DNA from: Flavobacterium luteum
GTDB taxonomy: Bacteria > Bacteroidota > Bacteroidia > Flavobacteriales > Flavobacteriaceae
Direction: 5' to 3'
NCBI RefSeq assembly: GCF_008806775.1
Contig: NZ_WAEM01000001.1
Span: forward strand, 682,001 to 746,000
DNA length: 64,000 nt
Shown: positions 8,637 to 17,678 of the stretch, piece by piece
How the letters are laid out: the number at the start of each line of letters is the position of its first letter
Numbering within the stretch: the first letter of the stretch is position 1
Position numbers and translations under genes: made by a program
The notes under the pieces: generated by a model
The model's database searches: none
The model's input: only the letters and a program-made list of their open reading frames with translations
What the model was told of the DNA's origin: nothing

Positions 8637-9722
8637 ATGGAACAATTTGTAGTATCGGCGCGCAAGTATCGTCCGCAAACATTTAAAGATGTTGTGGGGC
8701 AGCAAGCTATTACCAATACATTGTTGAATGCCATAGAAACCAATCACTTGGCTTCTGCCCTATTATTTACAGGACCTCGTGGCGTTGGAAAAACAACTTG
8801 TGCCAGAATCCTCGCCAGAAAAATTAACCAACCTGGTTATGATGACCCCAACGAAGATTTTGCTTTTAATGTTTTTGAATTAGATGCCGCTTCTAACAAT
8901 TCGGTAGATGACATTAGGAATTTAATTGATCAAGTTCGAATTCCACCACAAACAGGTCAATTCAAGGTTTATATAATTGATGAGGTGCACATGTTGTCTT
9001 CGGCAGCTTTTAACGCCTTTCTGAAAACATTAGAAGAACCACCAAAACACGCCATATTTATTTTGGCTACGACCGAAAAACACAAAATTATTCCAACGAT
9101 ACTTTCGCGTTGTCAGATATTTGATTTTAAAAGAATCACCGTAAAAGACGCTAAAGAACATCTTGCTGATGTGGCTCAAAATCAAGGAATTTCTTATGAA
9201 GACGATGCCTTGCACATTATTGCTCAGAAAGCAGATGGCGCTATGCGTGACGCTTTGTCTATTTTTGATAGAGTGGTTTCCTATTGTGGTACCAATCTTA
9301 CTCGACAAGCCGTAACCGAAAACTTGAATGTTTTAGATTACGAAACCTATATCAATGTAACCGACTTAATTCTAGAAAATAAAATTCCAGATTTACTAAT
9401 GGCTTATAATGAGATCCTTTCTAAAGGTTTTGACGGACATCATTTCGTATCAGGATTAGCCTCGCATTTTAGAGATTTATTGGTCAGCAAAACGCCTTCT
9501 ACCTTATCTTTATTAGAAGTTGGTGAACAAGCTCAAAAATTATACGGATTACAATCGCAAAAAGCATCGCAAGATTTTCTGCTTAAAGGAATTGAAATTA
9601 CTAATGATTGTGATTTAAAATACAAAGTTTCTCAAAACCAACGATTGTTGGTAGAACTTTGTTTGATGCAACTGGCCTCTATCACTTTTGATGGAGAAAA
9701 AAAAAAGTTGACGGATATATAA
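8637..9722 (+). CDS. dnaX: DNA polymerase III subunit gamma (short product of dnaX)
   Basis: 361 aa in frame 0. It is the AAA+ clamp-loader ATPase of the replicative polymerase. Walker A is GPRGVGKTT (about 45-53), then DEVHMLS, sensor 1 ATTEKHK and the arginine finger SRCQ. The zinc-module cysteines of E. coli DnaX are not seen; the loop reads INQPGYDDPNEDFAFNV, which I believe is normal for Flavobacteriia. The frame ends at 9722, five codons after a run of ten A. The reading continues in another frame to 10339, so this ORF alone would be the gamma form and the full protein (tau) needs a -1 shift. Confidence 0.9.
   Translation: MEQFVVSARKYRPQTFKDVVGQQAITNTLLNAIETNHLASALLFTGPRGVGKTTCARILARKINQPGYDDPNEDFAFNVFELDAASNNSVDDIRNLIDQVRIPPQTGQFKVYIIDEVHMLSSAAFNAFLKTLEEPPKHAIFILATTEKHKIIPTILSRCQIFDFKRITVKDAKEHLADVAQNQGISYEDDALHIIAQKADGAMRDALSIFDRVVSYCGTNLTRQAVTENLNVLDYETYINVTDLILENKIPDLLMAYNEILSKGFDGHHFVSGLASHFRDLLVSKTPSTLSLLEVGEQAQKLYGLQSQKASQDFLLKGIEITNDCDLKYKVSQNQRLLVELCLMQLASITFDGEKKKLTDI
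9697..9707 (+). promoter_or_regulatory. Slippery A10-G tract of dnaX (-1 frameshift or transcriptional slippage site)
   Basis: Ten A then G. In frame 0 it reads GAA AAA AAA AAG, ending in the heptamer A AAA AAG, the same one used for programmed -1 frameshifting in E. coli dnaX. The -1 frame continues without a stop into GTT GAC GGA and the conserved-looking YIIPAKHFYG segment. A homopolymer sequencing error is the alternative. Confidence 0.6.
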
Positions 9723-10339
9723 TTCCTGCTAAACATTTCTATGGTCGAGTTTTAGAAATGGCTGTAGAATCGCCAGAAATACTCGATATTCCCATAATTG
9801 CAAGTATACAAAATACTATTGATGTAGTTGCTGAACCAAATACTGCTATTGCTTCAAATACTGTTACACCTTCGTCGGAGACAAAAGTTTCTGCTTTATC
9901 ATTAGCCAGTATTCGTGCCAAAAGAGAATTATTAGAAAATACCAAATCGTTAACTAAAGAAACCATTCATTTGCCTACTGAACCGTTTTCAGAAACCGAT
10001 ATGTTGTTGCATTGGAATAAATATGCTCAAAAATTAGGCGATAAAGGGTTTCGAATCATGGAATCGCTATTGTTAATAAATGATCCCGTTTTAAACGGAA
10101 CAGCAATAACACTTGAATTACCAAATGAAGGTTCAAAAATTGAATTTGAGTCAGAAATAAACGGATTATTAGGCCACCTGAAAGGCCATTTACACAATCA
10201 TGATATCAGTATAACAGTAATTGTGAATGAAAGTGTCGAAAATAAATTTGCTTTTACCGCTCAAGATAAATACAACCGACTCAAGGAAATTAATCCGAAC
10301 TTAGAATTATTAAGAAAGACTTTTGATTTAGATATTTAA
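9707..10339 (+). CDS. dnaX: DnaX tau-specific C-terminal region (-1 frame)
   Basis: The -1 frame of dnaX, entered at the A10 tract. The peptide begins VDGYIIPAKHFYGRVLEMAV and runs to 10339, giving a tau product of about 567 aa, the normal size for this phylum. The final part (LHWNKYAQKLGDKG ... YNRLKEINPNLELLRKTFDLDI) is the tau region that in other bacteria contacts DnaB and the polymerase. An ATG at 9758 exists in this frame, but it lies inside conserved sequence and is unlikely to be a true start. The stop overlaps the convergent gene by 4 bp. Confidence 0.8.
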   Translation, partial: VDGYIIPAKHFYGRVLEMAVESPEILDIPIIASIQNTIDVVAEPNTAIASNTVTPSSETKVSALSLASIRAKRELLENTKSLTKETIHLPTEPFSETDMLLHWNKYAQKLGDKGFRIMESLLLINDPVLNGTAITLELPNEGSKIEFESEINGLLGHLKGHLHNHDISITVIVNESVENKFAFTAQDKYNRLKEINPNLELLRKTFDLDI

Positions 10340-10923
10340 TCAACATCTTTATCTTCAAATAGACGTTCTATTCTCTTGTCGGGTAGTAACCACATTAAGG
10401 CAACTATAATGTATATAGCTCCAGCCATCCGTAGATTATAAAAAGACACAAAAATTCCTAAAACATATAAAATTAGAGAGGCATATCCTTTAAAATCTTT
10501 TCCAATTGCTTTTTTAAGTATTGAATTTTTACCTTGTATTTTTATAATAACCTTTTGCAAAATCCAATAAGCAAATCCTGCCATTAATAATACAAATCCA
10601 TATAGTGCCATTGGCATAGATGCAAAATGATTTTCGCCTACCCAACGAGTAGTTGTAGGAACTAGTGATAGCCAAAATAATAAATGTAAATTAGCCCAAA
10701 GTACCGTTCCGTTAACTTTATTTACACTGTGAAATAAATGATGATGGTTGCTCCAATAAATTCCAATATAGATAAAACTTAATAAATAACTAATCAAAAT
10801 AGGCAACACTTTTTGAAGAGCATTTAAATCAGAATCATTTGGAACTTTAATTTCAAGAACCATGATTGTCAATATAATAGCTAGTACGCCATCACTAAAA
10901 GCTTCAAGTCTATTTTTATTCAT
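10336..10923 (-). CDS. TMEM175-family (DUF1211) membrane protein, probable cation channel
   Basis: 195 aa. It starts MNKNRLEAFSDGVLAIILTIMV: the FSDGV motif in the first helix is the signature of the bacterial TMEM175/DUF1211 potassium-channel family. Five to six hydrophobic segments follow, consistent with one 6-TM unit. It is encoded head-to-tail after ppx (5 bp gap) and convergent with dnaX (4 bp overlap). Confidence 0.85.
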   Translation of the reverse strand: MNKNRLEAFSDGVLAIILTIMVLEIKVPNDSDLNALQKVLPILISYLLSFIYIGIYWSNHHHLFHSVNKVNGTVLWANLHLLFWLSLVPTTTRWVGENHFASMPMALYGFVLLMAGFAYWILQKVIIKIQGKNSILKKAIGKDFKGYASLILYVLGIFVSFYNLRMAGAIYIIVALMWLLPDKRIERLFEDKDVD

Positions 10924-10928
10924 ATTAT

Positions 10929-11819
10929 CTATATTTTACCAGCGTACATCGCTTTGATAATTCCATCTGATAATCCTATTTTTGGCACAAACATTTGTTT
11001 AGCCCCACTCCATTTCATGGCGTTGAGATAAATTTTTGTAGCGAGAACAATTACATCAGCTCTATCAGTATTTAAGCCTAATTCATAAACGCGTTGTTCA
11101 TAGGTTAGGGAATTTAAAAATAAATAGCGTTTGCTAACATAGGAATAGGAAAGCGGTTTGTCTTGCTGTTTTCCAGACATTTTAAATAATTTATTAATAT
11201 TTCCGCCAGAGCCAATTAAAGTTACATTTTCAAATTCATTGGTATAGGTTTTAATCCATTTTTCTATTTCTTGCCAAACTAAATCATTTACCATTTGATT
11301 TAAAAGCCGAACGGTTCCAATTTTAAAAGATTTGGATGCTATCATCTGACTATCAGAAAATAATGAAAATTCGGTACTTCCTCCGCCTACATCAACATAG
11401 AGATACGTTTTTTCTGTTTTTAAGAGATAGTGTAAATCGGTTGAAGCTATAATAGCGGCTTCTGTTTTACCATCAATAATTTGAATGTCTATTCCAGCTT
11501 TTTCCTTAATTATAGCTATAACTTCATTTCCATTAGTAGCTTCACGCATGGCCGAAGTAGCTAAAGCCACGTATCGTTCTACTTTATGCACTTTCATTAA
11601 TAGTTTATAGGCTGACATAGCATCTACCATTCTATCAATATTGTCTTCTGATATATCACCAATTGTAAACGCATCTTGTCCTAATCGGATAGGAAGTCTT
11701 ACGAGTGCACTTTTGCTAAAACGAGTTTCTTTTCCTTTTTCTTCAACTATATTAGCTACTAATAATCGCATGGCGTTTGAGCCTATATCTATAGCAGCGT
11801 ATTTTTTTATTGTAATCAT
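10929..11819 (-). CDS. ppx: Ppx/GppA family exopolyphosphatase
   Basis: 296 aa, the short two-domain form of the family. ASKHA phosphate-binding motifs are visible: AIDIGSNAMRLL near the N-terminus, ATSAMREATNG (about 88-98), VDVGGGSTEFSLF (about 142-154) and GSGGNINKL. It hydrolyses polyphosphate ends or pppGpp. It lies 7 bp downstream of ppk1, so synthesis and breakdown of polyphosphate are encoded together. Confidence 0.92.
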   Translation of the reverse strand: MITIKKYAAIDIGSNAMRLLVANIVEEKGKETRFSKSALVRLPIRLGQDAFTIGDISEDNIDRMVDAMSAYKLLMKVHKVERYVALATSAMREATNGNEVIAIIKEKAGIDIQIIDGKTEAAIIASTDLHYLLKTEKTYLYVDVGGGSTEFSLFSDSQMIASKSFKIGTVRLLNQMVNDLVWQEIEKWIKTYTNEFENVTLIGSGGNINKLFKMSGKQQDKPLSYSYVSKRYLFLNSLTYEQRVYELGLNTDRADVIVLATKIYLNAMKWSGAKQMFVPKIGLSDGIIKAMYAGKI

Positions 11820-11826
11820 TTAGGGA

Positions 11827-13968
11827 TTATTGATTATTTTTTAACTCAGCTAATTTAATAGCATCTGATAAATTTTGTGTTCTGTTTTTATAATAATTGT
11901 AGGTTTCTAGTTGTGCTCTAAATATAGGATTCTGACCACGAACTCTATATTTATTATCTAATTTTTCAGAATGATAACGTGCTTTTACATTTCCTTTCCA
12001 ACCAATATCAAAAGTGTCTATTAACTCTTTTTTAATACTTTCATCATATATAGGACAAGTCACCTCTACGCGACCATCAAGATTTCTAGTCATAAAATCG
12101 GCTGATGAAATAAATACGTCAGGATTGCCATTATTTGCAAAAATATAAACTCTAGAATGCTCCAAATAATTATCAACAATACTAATAGCTTCAATGTTTT
12201 CGCTCATCCCTTTTACACCTGGTATTAAGGAACAAATTCCTCTTATTTGTAATTGAATTTTAACTCCAACTCTACTGGCTTCATAAAGCTTATCAATCAT
12301 TGCTATATCCGATAGACTATTCATTTTTAGTTTTATATAAGCCTCATTACCTACCTTAAAATTATTAATTTCACGATCAATGAGTTTGTAAAACCGACCT
12401 CTTGTATAATGAGGAGAAACTATCAAATGCTTGTACCGATGCATTCTAAAATTAACGTCAAAGAAATCGAAAATTTTATCAATATCTTTTAAAATTTGCT
12501 GATGACAGGTAAAAAGGGTGACATCAGTATATACCTTAGCAGTTGATTCATTGAAATTTCCTGTAGAAACAAGTCCGTACCGTTTTAGTTTTCCAAATTC
12601 TATGCGTTCGATTACACAAATTTTACTATGAACCTTTAGTCCTTTTATTCCAAAAATAAGATTGATGCCTTCCGTTTGCATTTGTTCGGCATAATATATA
12701 TTACTGGCTTCATCAAATCGGGCTTGCAACTCAATTTGTACGGTAACTTTTTTTCCGTTTTTAGCTGCGTTTATGAGTGAGCTAATGATTTGAGAATTTT
12801 TTGCTAAACGGTATAGGGTAATTTTAATAGTTGTTACTTTTGGATCTAAAGCTGCTTCTCTTAAAAATTTAATTAGATAGGAGAACGATTGATATGGAGC
12901 ATTTATTAAATAATCTTTTTGACTAATTTTTTCTAAAATACTGCCTTCTAATCCTAAATCACAAACGGGTAATGGTTCATTGGTTTTGTATAACAAATCA
13001 AATCGTCCTAAATTCGGAAAATCCATATAATCTCTTCTGTTGTGGTATCTTCCGCCAGGAATTACACTATCTGTTGAATCTATATGCATTTTTGAAAGAA
13101 AAAAACTAAGAGTGTCTTTTCCAATTTTTTGATCATAAATAAATCGAACTGGCTCACCTATTCGTCGATCTTTTACACTAGTTGCTATTTTTTCGAGCAT
13201 ACTTTTACTCAAATCACTATCGATCTCTAATTGGGCGTCTCGAGTGATTTTTATCATATGAGCAGAAACGCTTTTATAATCAAAAATATTAAAGATATTA
13301 CTTAAATTATGACGAATTACATCGTCTAAAAGAATGATATATGTTTTATCGTCTTTAGATGGTAAAACCAAAAATCGATTTATAGTTTTAGGAATCTCGA
13401 TAACAGCATATCTAATTTCCGTTTTTTTATTACCAATATTCAAAAAAGATTTTGAAGATTTTGGAGCATTCATTACTAATTTAACAGCAAGATAACCTAC
13501 AGTATCCTTTAGTATTGGAAATTCATCTAAATCATTTAAGATAATTGTAACTAGTGCTGGGCTTACTTTTTGAATAAAAAAATCTTTAATAAAAGCCTCT
13601 TGATCTTCTGAAATTTCATCCTCATTAATCATAAAGATATTTTCATCCTGAAGTTTTTTATCAATAGCACTTAATATTTTAAGGCTTTCTGATTGTTGCT
13701 TTATAACAATAGCAGTAATATCTTTTAGTAATTGTTTGGCACTAATTCCTCCTAATACCTTTTCTCCAGTATCACCCGATAAACTTAGTCTTCTAATTGC
13801 GGCAAAACGAACTCTAAAAAATTCATCTAAATTATTGGAAAAAATTCCTAAAAATCGAAGTCTATCTAATAAAGGGACTGATTCGTCTCCCGCTTCTTGT
13901 AAAACTCTAGCATTAAATGCAAGCCAACTTTTCTCTCTATCAATGTATTTATTATTGTTATTAATCAT
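11827..13968 (-). CDS. ppk1: Polyphosphate kinase 1
   Basis: 713 aa, full length. It makes polyphosphate from ATP reversibly, at the membrane. Landmarks are the N-terminal IDREKSWLAFNARVLQEA, the RFDEASNIYYAEQM segment, KVHSKICVI carrying the autophosphorylated histidine, and SPHYTRGRFYKLID. It is in one operon with sixA-like upstream (3 bp gap) and ppx downstream (7 bp gap). Confidence 0.95.
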   Translation of the reverse strand: MINNNNKYIDREKSWLAFNARVLQEAGDESVPLLDRLRFLGIFSNNLDEFFRVRFAAIRRLSLSGDTGEKVLGGISAKQLLKDITAIVIKQQSESLKILSAIDKKLQDENIFMINEDEISEDQEAFIKDFFIQKVSPALVTIILNDLDEFPILKDTVGYLAVKLVMNAPKSSKSFLNIGNKKTEIRYAVIEIPKTINRFLVLPSKDDKTYIILLDDVIRHNLSNIFNIFDYKSVSAHMIKITRDAQLEIDSDLSKSMLEKIATSVKDRRIGEPVRFIYDQKIGKDTLSFFLSKMHIDSTDSVIPGGRYHNRRDYMDFPNLGRFDLLYKTNEPLPVCDLGLEGSILEKISQKDYLINAPYQSFSYLIKFLREAALDPKVTTIKITLYRLAKNSQIISSLINAAKNGKKVTVQIELQARFDEASNIYYAEQMQTEGINLIFGIKGLKVHSKICVIERIEFGKLKRYGLVSTGNFNESTAKVYTDVTLFTCHQQILKDIDKIFDFFDVNFRMHRYKHLIVSPHYTRGRFYKLIDREINNFKVGNEAYIKLKMNSLSDIAMIDKLYEASRVGVKIQLQIRGICSLIPGVKGMSENIEAISIVDNYLEHSRVYIFANNGNPDVFISSADFMTRNLDGRVEVTCPIYDESIKKELIDTFDIGWKGNVKARYHSEKLDNKYRVRGQNPIFRAQLETYNYYKNRTQNLSDAIKLAELKNNQ

Positions 13969-13971
13969 TTT

Positions 13972-14457
13972 TTACTTTAAATCTTTTGGAAATATTATTT
14001 TCATGGTCTTACCTTTTTCTATAGATTGCCAAGCTTCTGAGTTAAATTGCAAAAAAACAAACCCTGATGTTGTGACGTTTTCTATAAAAACATCTCCAAA
14101 TTTATTAACAAAATTTGTAATAGCCTCATTGTGCCCAAAAAGAATAACATTATCATAACTATTATTAAGGGATTTTATAATTCTCTCCAATTTAGTTTCG
14201 TCAAAAGTATATAATTCCTCTTTAAATAAAATATTCTCGATAGGATACAATATGTTTTGAGCAAAGACAATTGCAGTTTCAGAGGCTCGTTTTGCTATGC
14301 TACTAATTATTAAATAAGTCTTAGGCAAAAAAAGTTTGCAATTTATTGCAACTAAATGAGCATCCTTAATTCCTCTAATATCTAAAGGCCTGTCAATATC
14401 TTTTATTGGAGAATCCCAACTTGATTTAGCATGTCGTATTAGTATTAGATTTTTCAT
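13972..14457 (-). CDS. sixA: SixA-like histidine phosphatase
   Basis: 161 aa phosphoglycerate-mutase-like histidine phosphatase. The catalytic RHA motif is in LILIRHAKSSWDSP at the N-terminus; the second histidine is in ILFGHNEAITNF. SixA removes phosphate from phosphohistidine in phosphorelay proteins in E. coli; the substrate here is not known. It is first gene of the sixA-ppk1-ppx-TMEM175 operon. Confidence 0.85.
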   Translation of the reverse strand: MKNLILIRHAKSSWDSPIKDIDRPLDIRGIKDAHLVAINCKLFLPKTYLIISSIAKRASETAIVFAQNILYPIENILFKEELYTFDETKLERIIKSLNNSYDNVILFGHNEAITNFVNKFGDVFIENVTTSGFVFLQFNSEAWQSIEKGKTMKIIFPKDLK

Positions 14458-14655
14458 ATAAAAAAGAATTTAGTTTTGTTAACTGAATTTATTTACGAAA
14501 TTAATGGTTACAATTTACAAAATAAAAACCGTTTAATACTTTGAATGCTATAATATAAATACATTATAGAAACCATCTTTTTAAATTAAATATATTAGTG
14601 AAAAAATATTTTTAAATATATAGATTTATTAAAGCTTAGATTATAAAATAATAAT

Positions 14656-14688
14656 AAAAAAACCACTCGGGAAGAGTGGTTTTTTTTG
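14656..14688 (-). terminator. Intrinsic terminator downstream of the CAP gene
   Basis: Stem AAACCACTC / GAGTGGTTT with a 5-nt loop, flanked by A-run and T-run, so it can act on both strands. It sits 34 bp past the CAP-domain gene, whose transcript it probably ends. Confidence 0.85.
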
Positions 14689-14721
14689 TCAAAAACAAAA
14701 CATAATTAAACTAAACTCAAT

Positions 14722-15222
14722 TTATTTTTTAATAAAGATATTTGTGTAATATTTATTGCCATTTGTAGGATTTACAGTAATTGATACTCCAAAGTGAGTA
14801 AAATTACCTTCTATGTTTGCTTTGTGTCCAGCACTTTTCAACCAAGCGTTCAAAGCCGAATTTGGAGTTGAAAAATTGTATGCAATATTTTCATTTACTT
14901 TTACAGCACCTAAAACTTGTATGATGTTTTGTGAACGCTCTTCAAACAAATCATGATTTACTACATTTTTTTCAATCATGTATTCGTTATGTTCTTCAGA
15001 TTTATAAGAAATATGATTTACTATTTTAAGCACACTTAAACCTTTACTTACTCTGTACTCATTAATTAAATCAGCTAATTCAACTTCATTAGGTTGGTAG
15101 TTGTAGTTTTGAATTAATTCAGCTTGTGGAGCTATAGTTTCTTCTGCTGAGTCAGGAGAACAGGAAATCAAAGTGAACACAAATGCCAACGGCAACATTG
15201 CTCTAAGTAAAATTCTTTTCAT
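14722..15222 (-). CDS. CAP (SCP/PR-1) domain lipoprotein
   Basis: 166 aa. Lipoprotein signal with lipobox LISC at about residue 21. The CAP fold follows: ELADLINEYRVSKGLSVL, HNEYM, GENIAYNFSTPNSALNAWLKSAGHKANI written in part, and HFGVSITVNPTNGNKYYTNIF. It should be exported and lipid-anchored at the outer membrane or periplasm. Function is not known for bacterial CAP proteins in general. It is monocistronic, with the terminator at 14656-14688. Confidence 0.85.
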   Translation of the reverse strand: MKRILLRAMLPLAFVFTLISCSPDSAEETIAPQAELIQNYNYQPNEVELADLINEYRVSKGLSVLKIVNHISYKSEEHNEYMIEKNVVNHDLFEERSQNIIQVLGAVKVNENIAYNFSTPNSALNAWLKSAGHKANIEGNFTHFGVSITVNPTNGNKYYTNIFIKK

Positions 15223-15244
15223 AATAAGTAGGTTTTAAGTTTAA

Positions 15245-15308
15245 AGTAGATTGTGGGGCAAACTTCTTTAATGGCAATTATTAAACTTTAAGTAGATTGT
15301 GGGGCAAA
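15245..15308. repeat. Two direct copies of an 18-bp motif upstream of the CAP gene
   Basis: AGTAGATTGTGGGGCAAA occurs at 15245-15262 and 15291-15308, 46 bp apart, with further similarity around both (TTTA before, TTCTTT after). It lies in the leader of the CAP gene and may be a regulatory repeat or a local duplication. The remaining gap to 15521 is AT-rich with nothing else recognised. Confidence 0.6.
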
Positions 15309-15521
15309 ATTCTTTCCGTGTAATAATAGTATGAACGTTGTTGTTTTATTTCTTGAGTCAATATTACACTAATTAACGTTTAAGTGCAAAATAAAATCGA
15401 TGAAATACATAAATTAGATATTTTAATAAATATTTTTCTTACAATTATTAAAAAGAAAATAAAAAAGTTAGCCCTAAGAAAATAGAACTAACTGCTATTA
15501 AAAATAAACATTAAATACAAT

Positions 15522-16169
15522 CTATGGAGCCAATCGTTTTATTGACCAAGTATAGTCTTCTTGATAAGTATATATAATTCGATCATGCAAACGATTAGGT
15601 CTTCCTTGCCAAAACTCTACTTCTAAAGGACGAACTATAAATCCTCCCCAATTCTCAGGCCTAAGTATATCTTTTCCTTGAAACTGAATTTCTAAATCCT
15701 TTAGCTTATTTTCAAGAAAAACTCTATTAGGAATAACTTCACTTTGTGGAGATACTATTGCTCCTAACTTACTTCCGTCTGGTCTTGATGCAAAATAATT
15801 ATCCGATAAATCTGTAGAAGTCTTCTCGGCAATTCCTTTTATAATTACCTGACGTTCTAAAGAACTCCAAAAAAAAGAAAGACAAATATTTGGGTTTGTA
15901 AGTATTGATTTTCCTTTTTCCGAATTGTAATTGGTATAGAAAATAAAACCATCTTCATTAAATTTTTTCAATAATACCACGCGAGCTCTAGGAAACCCGT
16001 CTAATCCAATTGTTGAAACTGTCATGGCATTTACTTCATCTACTCCTCCAAAATCCTGAACTTCATAAAACCATTTGTTAAATAAATTTATAGGATCCTC
16101 AGGAATATTGCTTTCTATTAGTTCGCTCTTCTCATATGATTTTCTGTAATCTCCTAAATCTTGATCCAT
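15522..16169 (-). CDS. pdxH: Pyridoxamine 5'-phosphate oxidase
   Basis: 215 aa, typical length. The FMN-dependent enzyme converts pyridoxine or pyridoxamine phosphate to pyridoxal phosphate, the last step of vitamin B6 salvage in the cytoplasm. Signatures are NAMTVSTIGLDGFPRARVVLLK written in part, GFIFYTNYNSEKGKSI, FFWSSLERQVIIKG and the C-terminal EFWQGRPNRLHDR ... WSIKRLAP. It is expressed apart from rnz, with a 23-bp inverted repeat between them. Confidence 0.95.
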   Translation of the reverse strand: MDQDLGDYRKSYEKSELIESNIPEDPINLFNKWFYEVQDFGGVDEVNAMTVSTIGLDGFPRARVVLLKKFNEDGFIFYTNYNSEKGKSILTNPNICLSFFWSSLERQVIIKGIAEKTSTDLSDNYFASRPDGSKLGAIVSPQSEVIPNRVFLENKLKDLEIQFQGKDILRPENWGGFIVRPLEVEFWQGRPNRLHDRIIYTYQEDYTWSIKRLAP

Positions 16170-16262
16170 TTTTATAGTTTTGATATTGAATTACAAAATT
16201 ACAGTTTTAGTCAGTTGAGTACAATTATTTGTAACAACAATTCTATACTATTTTTGTAGTAT

Positions 16263-16311
16263 TCTTCTAGATACTTTTCAAAATTTACAATTTTGAAAAG
16301 TATCTAGAAGA
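16263..16311. repeat. Perfect 23-bp inverted repeat between rnz and pdxH
   Basis: Two perfectly complementary 23-base arms (16263-16285 and 16289-16311) separated by 3 bases (TAC). The arm starts TCTTCTAGATACTTTTC. It lies 25 bp past the rnz stop. It lacks a T-run, so it is not a classical intrinsic terminator, yet it would form a very stable transcript hairpin. Confidence 0.85.
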
Positions 16312-16335
16312 GATGATAATGCAAAATATTGGATT

Positions 16336-17241
16336 TTAAAATTCAAAGCAAGTAGTATCATCTGCAAGCAGTACTTCAGAAAAAATAGACATAGCTTCTT
16401 CTTTAAAAAGTGCAATGCTTTCATATCGAGTAGAATAATGGCCCAGAACTAAGTTCTTAACATTTGCTTTTAATGCAATTGTAGCAGCCTGTTTTGCAGT
16501 TGAATGCATTGTCTTTTCGGCTAAAACTTCTTCTTGTTGCAAAAAAGTTGATTCGTGATACAAAACATCAACCTCTTTAATTATTGGAATTATTGATTCA
16601 TCATAAATAGTATCCGAACAAAAAGCATAGGATTTTGTAGGAATCGGATCGAAAGTTAGCTTACTGTTTTCTATTAACTGACCATTCTCTAAAGTAATGT
16701 CTTTCCCTTTTTTGATGTTTTGGTAATAACATTTATCAATTTTATAGCTTTGAACAGCTTCTACATTTAATGGTCTATCTCCTATTTTTTCGCGAAAAAG
16801 AAAGCCATTTGTATAAATACGATGTTTGAGAGGAATGGTTGTTACAATTACTTTTTCATCTTCATAAACTATTTCGCTGGTTTTAGATTCAAGTACATGA
16901 AAAAATAAATTGTAATTGGTCCAGGAATTAGATAAACGCAATTGCAAAGTTATTACTTCTTTAATTCCTTTTGGTCCATAGATGTGTAAATCATTGATTC
17001 TGTTAAGCAACATAAAAGTCGAAATCAAACCTACTAATCCATAAAAATGATCCCCATGTAAATGAGAAATAAAAATATGATTGATTTTAGAAAACTTTAT
17101 TTTATTTTTTCGCAATTGCACTTGAGTGCCTTCTCCACAATCTATAAGAAACAATCTGTTTTTAATATCTAATACCTGTGAAGTTGGATTGGTAATAGTT
17201 CGAGGTGTTGCTGCATAACAGCCAAGTATGGTTAGCTTCAT
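16336..17241 (-). CDS. rnz: Ribonuclease Z
   Basis: 301 aa metallo-beta-lactamase fold tRNA 3'-processing endonuclease. The zinc motif is FISHLHGDHFYGLVGL (HxHxDH, about 60-67), with further ligands in AFCSDT, YHEST and LGHYS. The length fits the short RNase Z form. It is 34 bp downstream of the 17276-17608 gene on the same strand. Confidence 0.94.
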   Translation of the reverse strand: MKLTILGCYAATPRTITNPTSQVLDIKNRLFLIDCGEGTQVQLRKNKIKFSKINHIFISHLHGDHFYGLVGLISTFMLLNRINDLHIYGPKGIKEVITLQLRLSNSWTNYNLFFHVLESKTSEIVYEDEKVIVTTIPLKHRIYTNGFLFREKIGDRPLNVEAVQSYKIDKCYYQNIKKGKDITLENGQLIENSKLTFDPIPTKSYAFCSDTIYDESIIPIIKEVDVLYHESTFLQQEEVLAEKTMHSTAKQAATIALKANVKNLVLGHYSTRYESIALFKEEAMSIFSEVLLADDTTCFEF

Positions 17242-17275
17242 TTTAATTGAAATGGATAATCATTCGATAAATTAT

Positions 17276-17608
17276 CTAAAATCCTAAATCTCGTTCTATT
17301 TCATCCATATCAATAACGTCATGAGCTTCTAGAAGCGTAGGAACAACAGTTAATGATTCTGGTATGGTATTAAAATCGATATCTTGGGCAACAATTATAA
17401 ATGATTTTTTACTTTTTTTATGAGTTTTTGAAAGTGATGAAAAGCTTTTAATTTGTTTTACAGTTAGTTTTTTATGCAAACTGATGTCTATAATTATATT
17501 GTATTTTTCAAAAGACTTATATTCATGAGTTACTTTCATCAAAAAAGAAACCAAATCACCTTGAGTATCTTTTATTGTAACCGAATGTCCTTTTTGATCT
17601 ACTTTCAT
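17276..17608 (-). CDS. Small conserved protein upstream of rnz, STAS-like fold possible
   Basis: 110 aa, no signal peptide. Such proteins sit beside rnz in Flavobacteriia and are sometimes mislabelled ribonuclease Z because of this. The pattern of alternating beta and helix (YNIIIDISLHKKLTVKQIKSF, KKSFIIVAQDIDF written in parts) resembles STAS-type anti-sigma antagonists. Role unknown. Confidence 0.7.
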   Translation of the reverse strand: MKVDQKGHSVTIKDTQGDLVSFLMKVTHEYKSFEKYNIIIDISLHKKLTVKQIKSFSSLSKTHKKSKKSFIIVAQDIDFNTIPESLTVVPTLLEAHDVIDMDEIERDLGF

Positions 17609-17678
17609 GGAAACTACAATATTATATTGCTAATTTACAAAGATTAATTGGGCTATCAAACTTTAATATCTAATTTTA

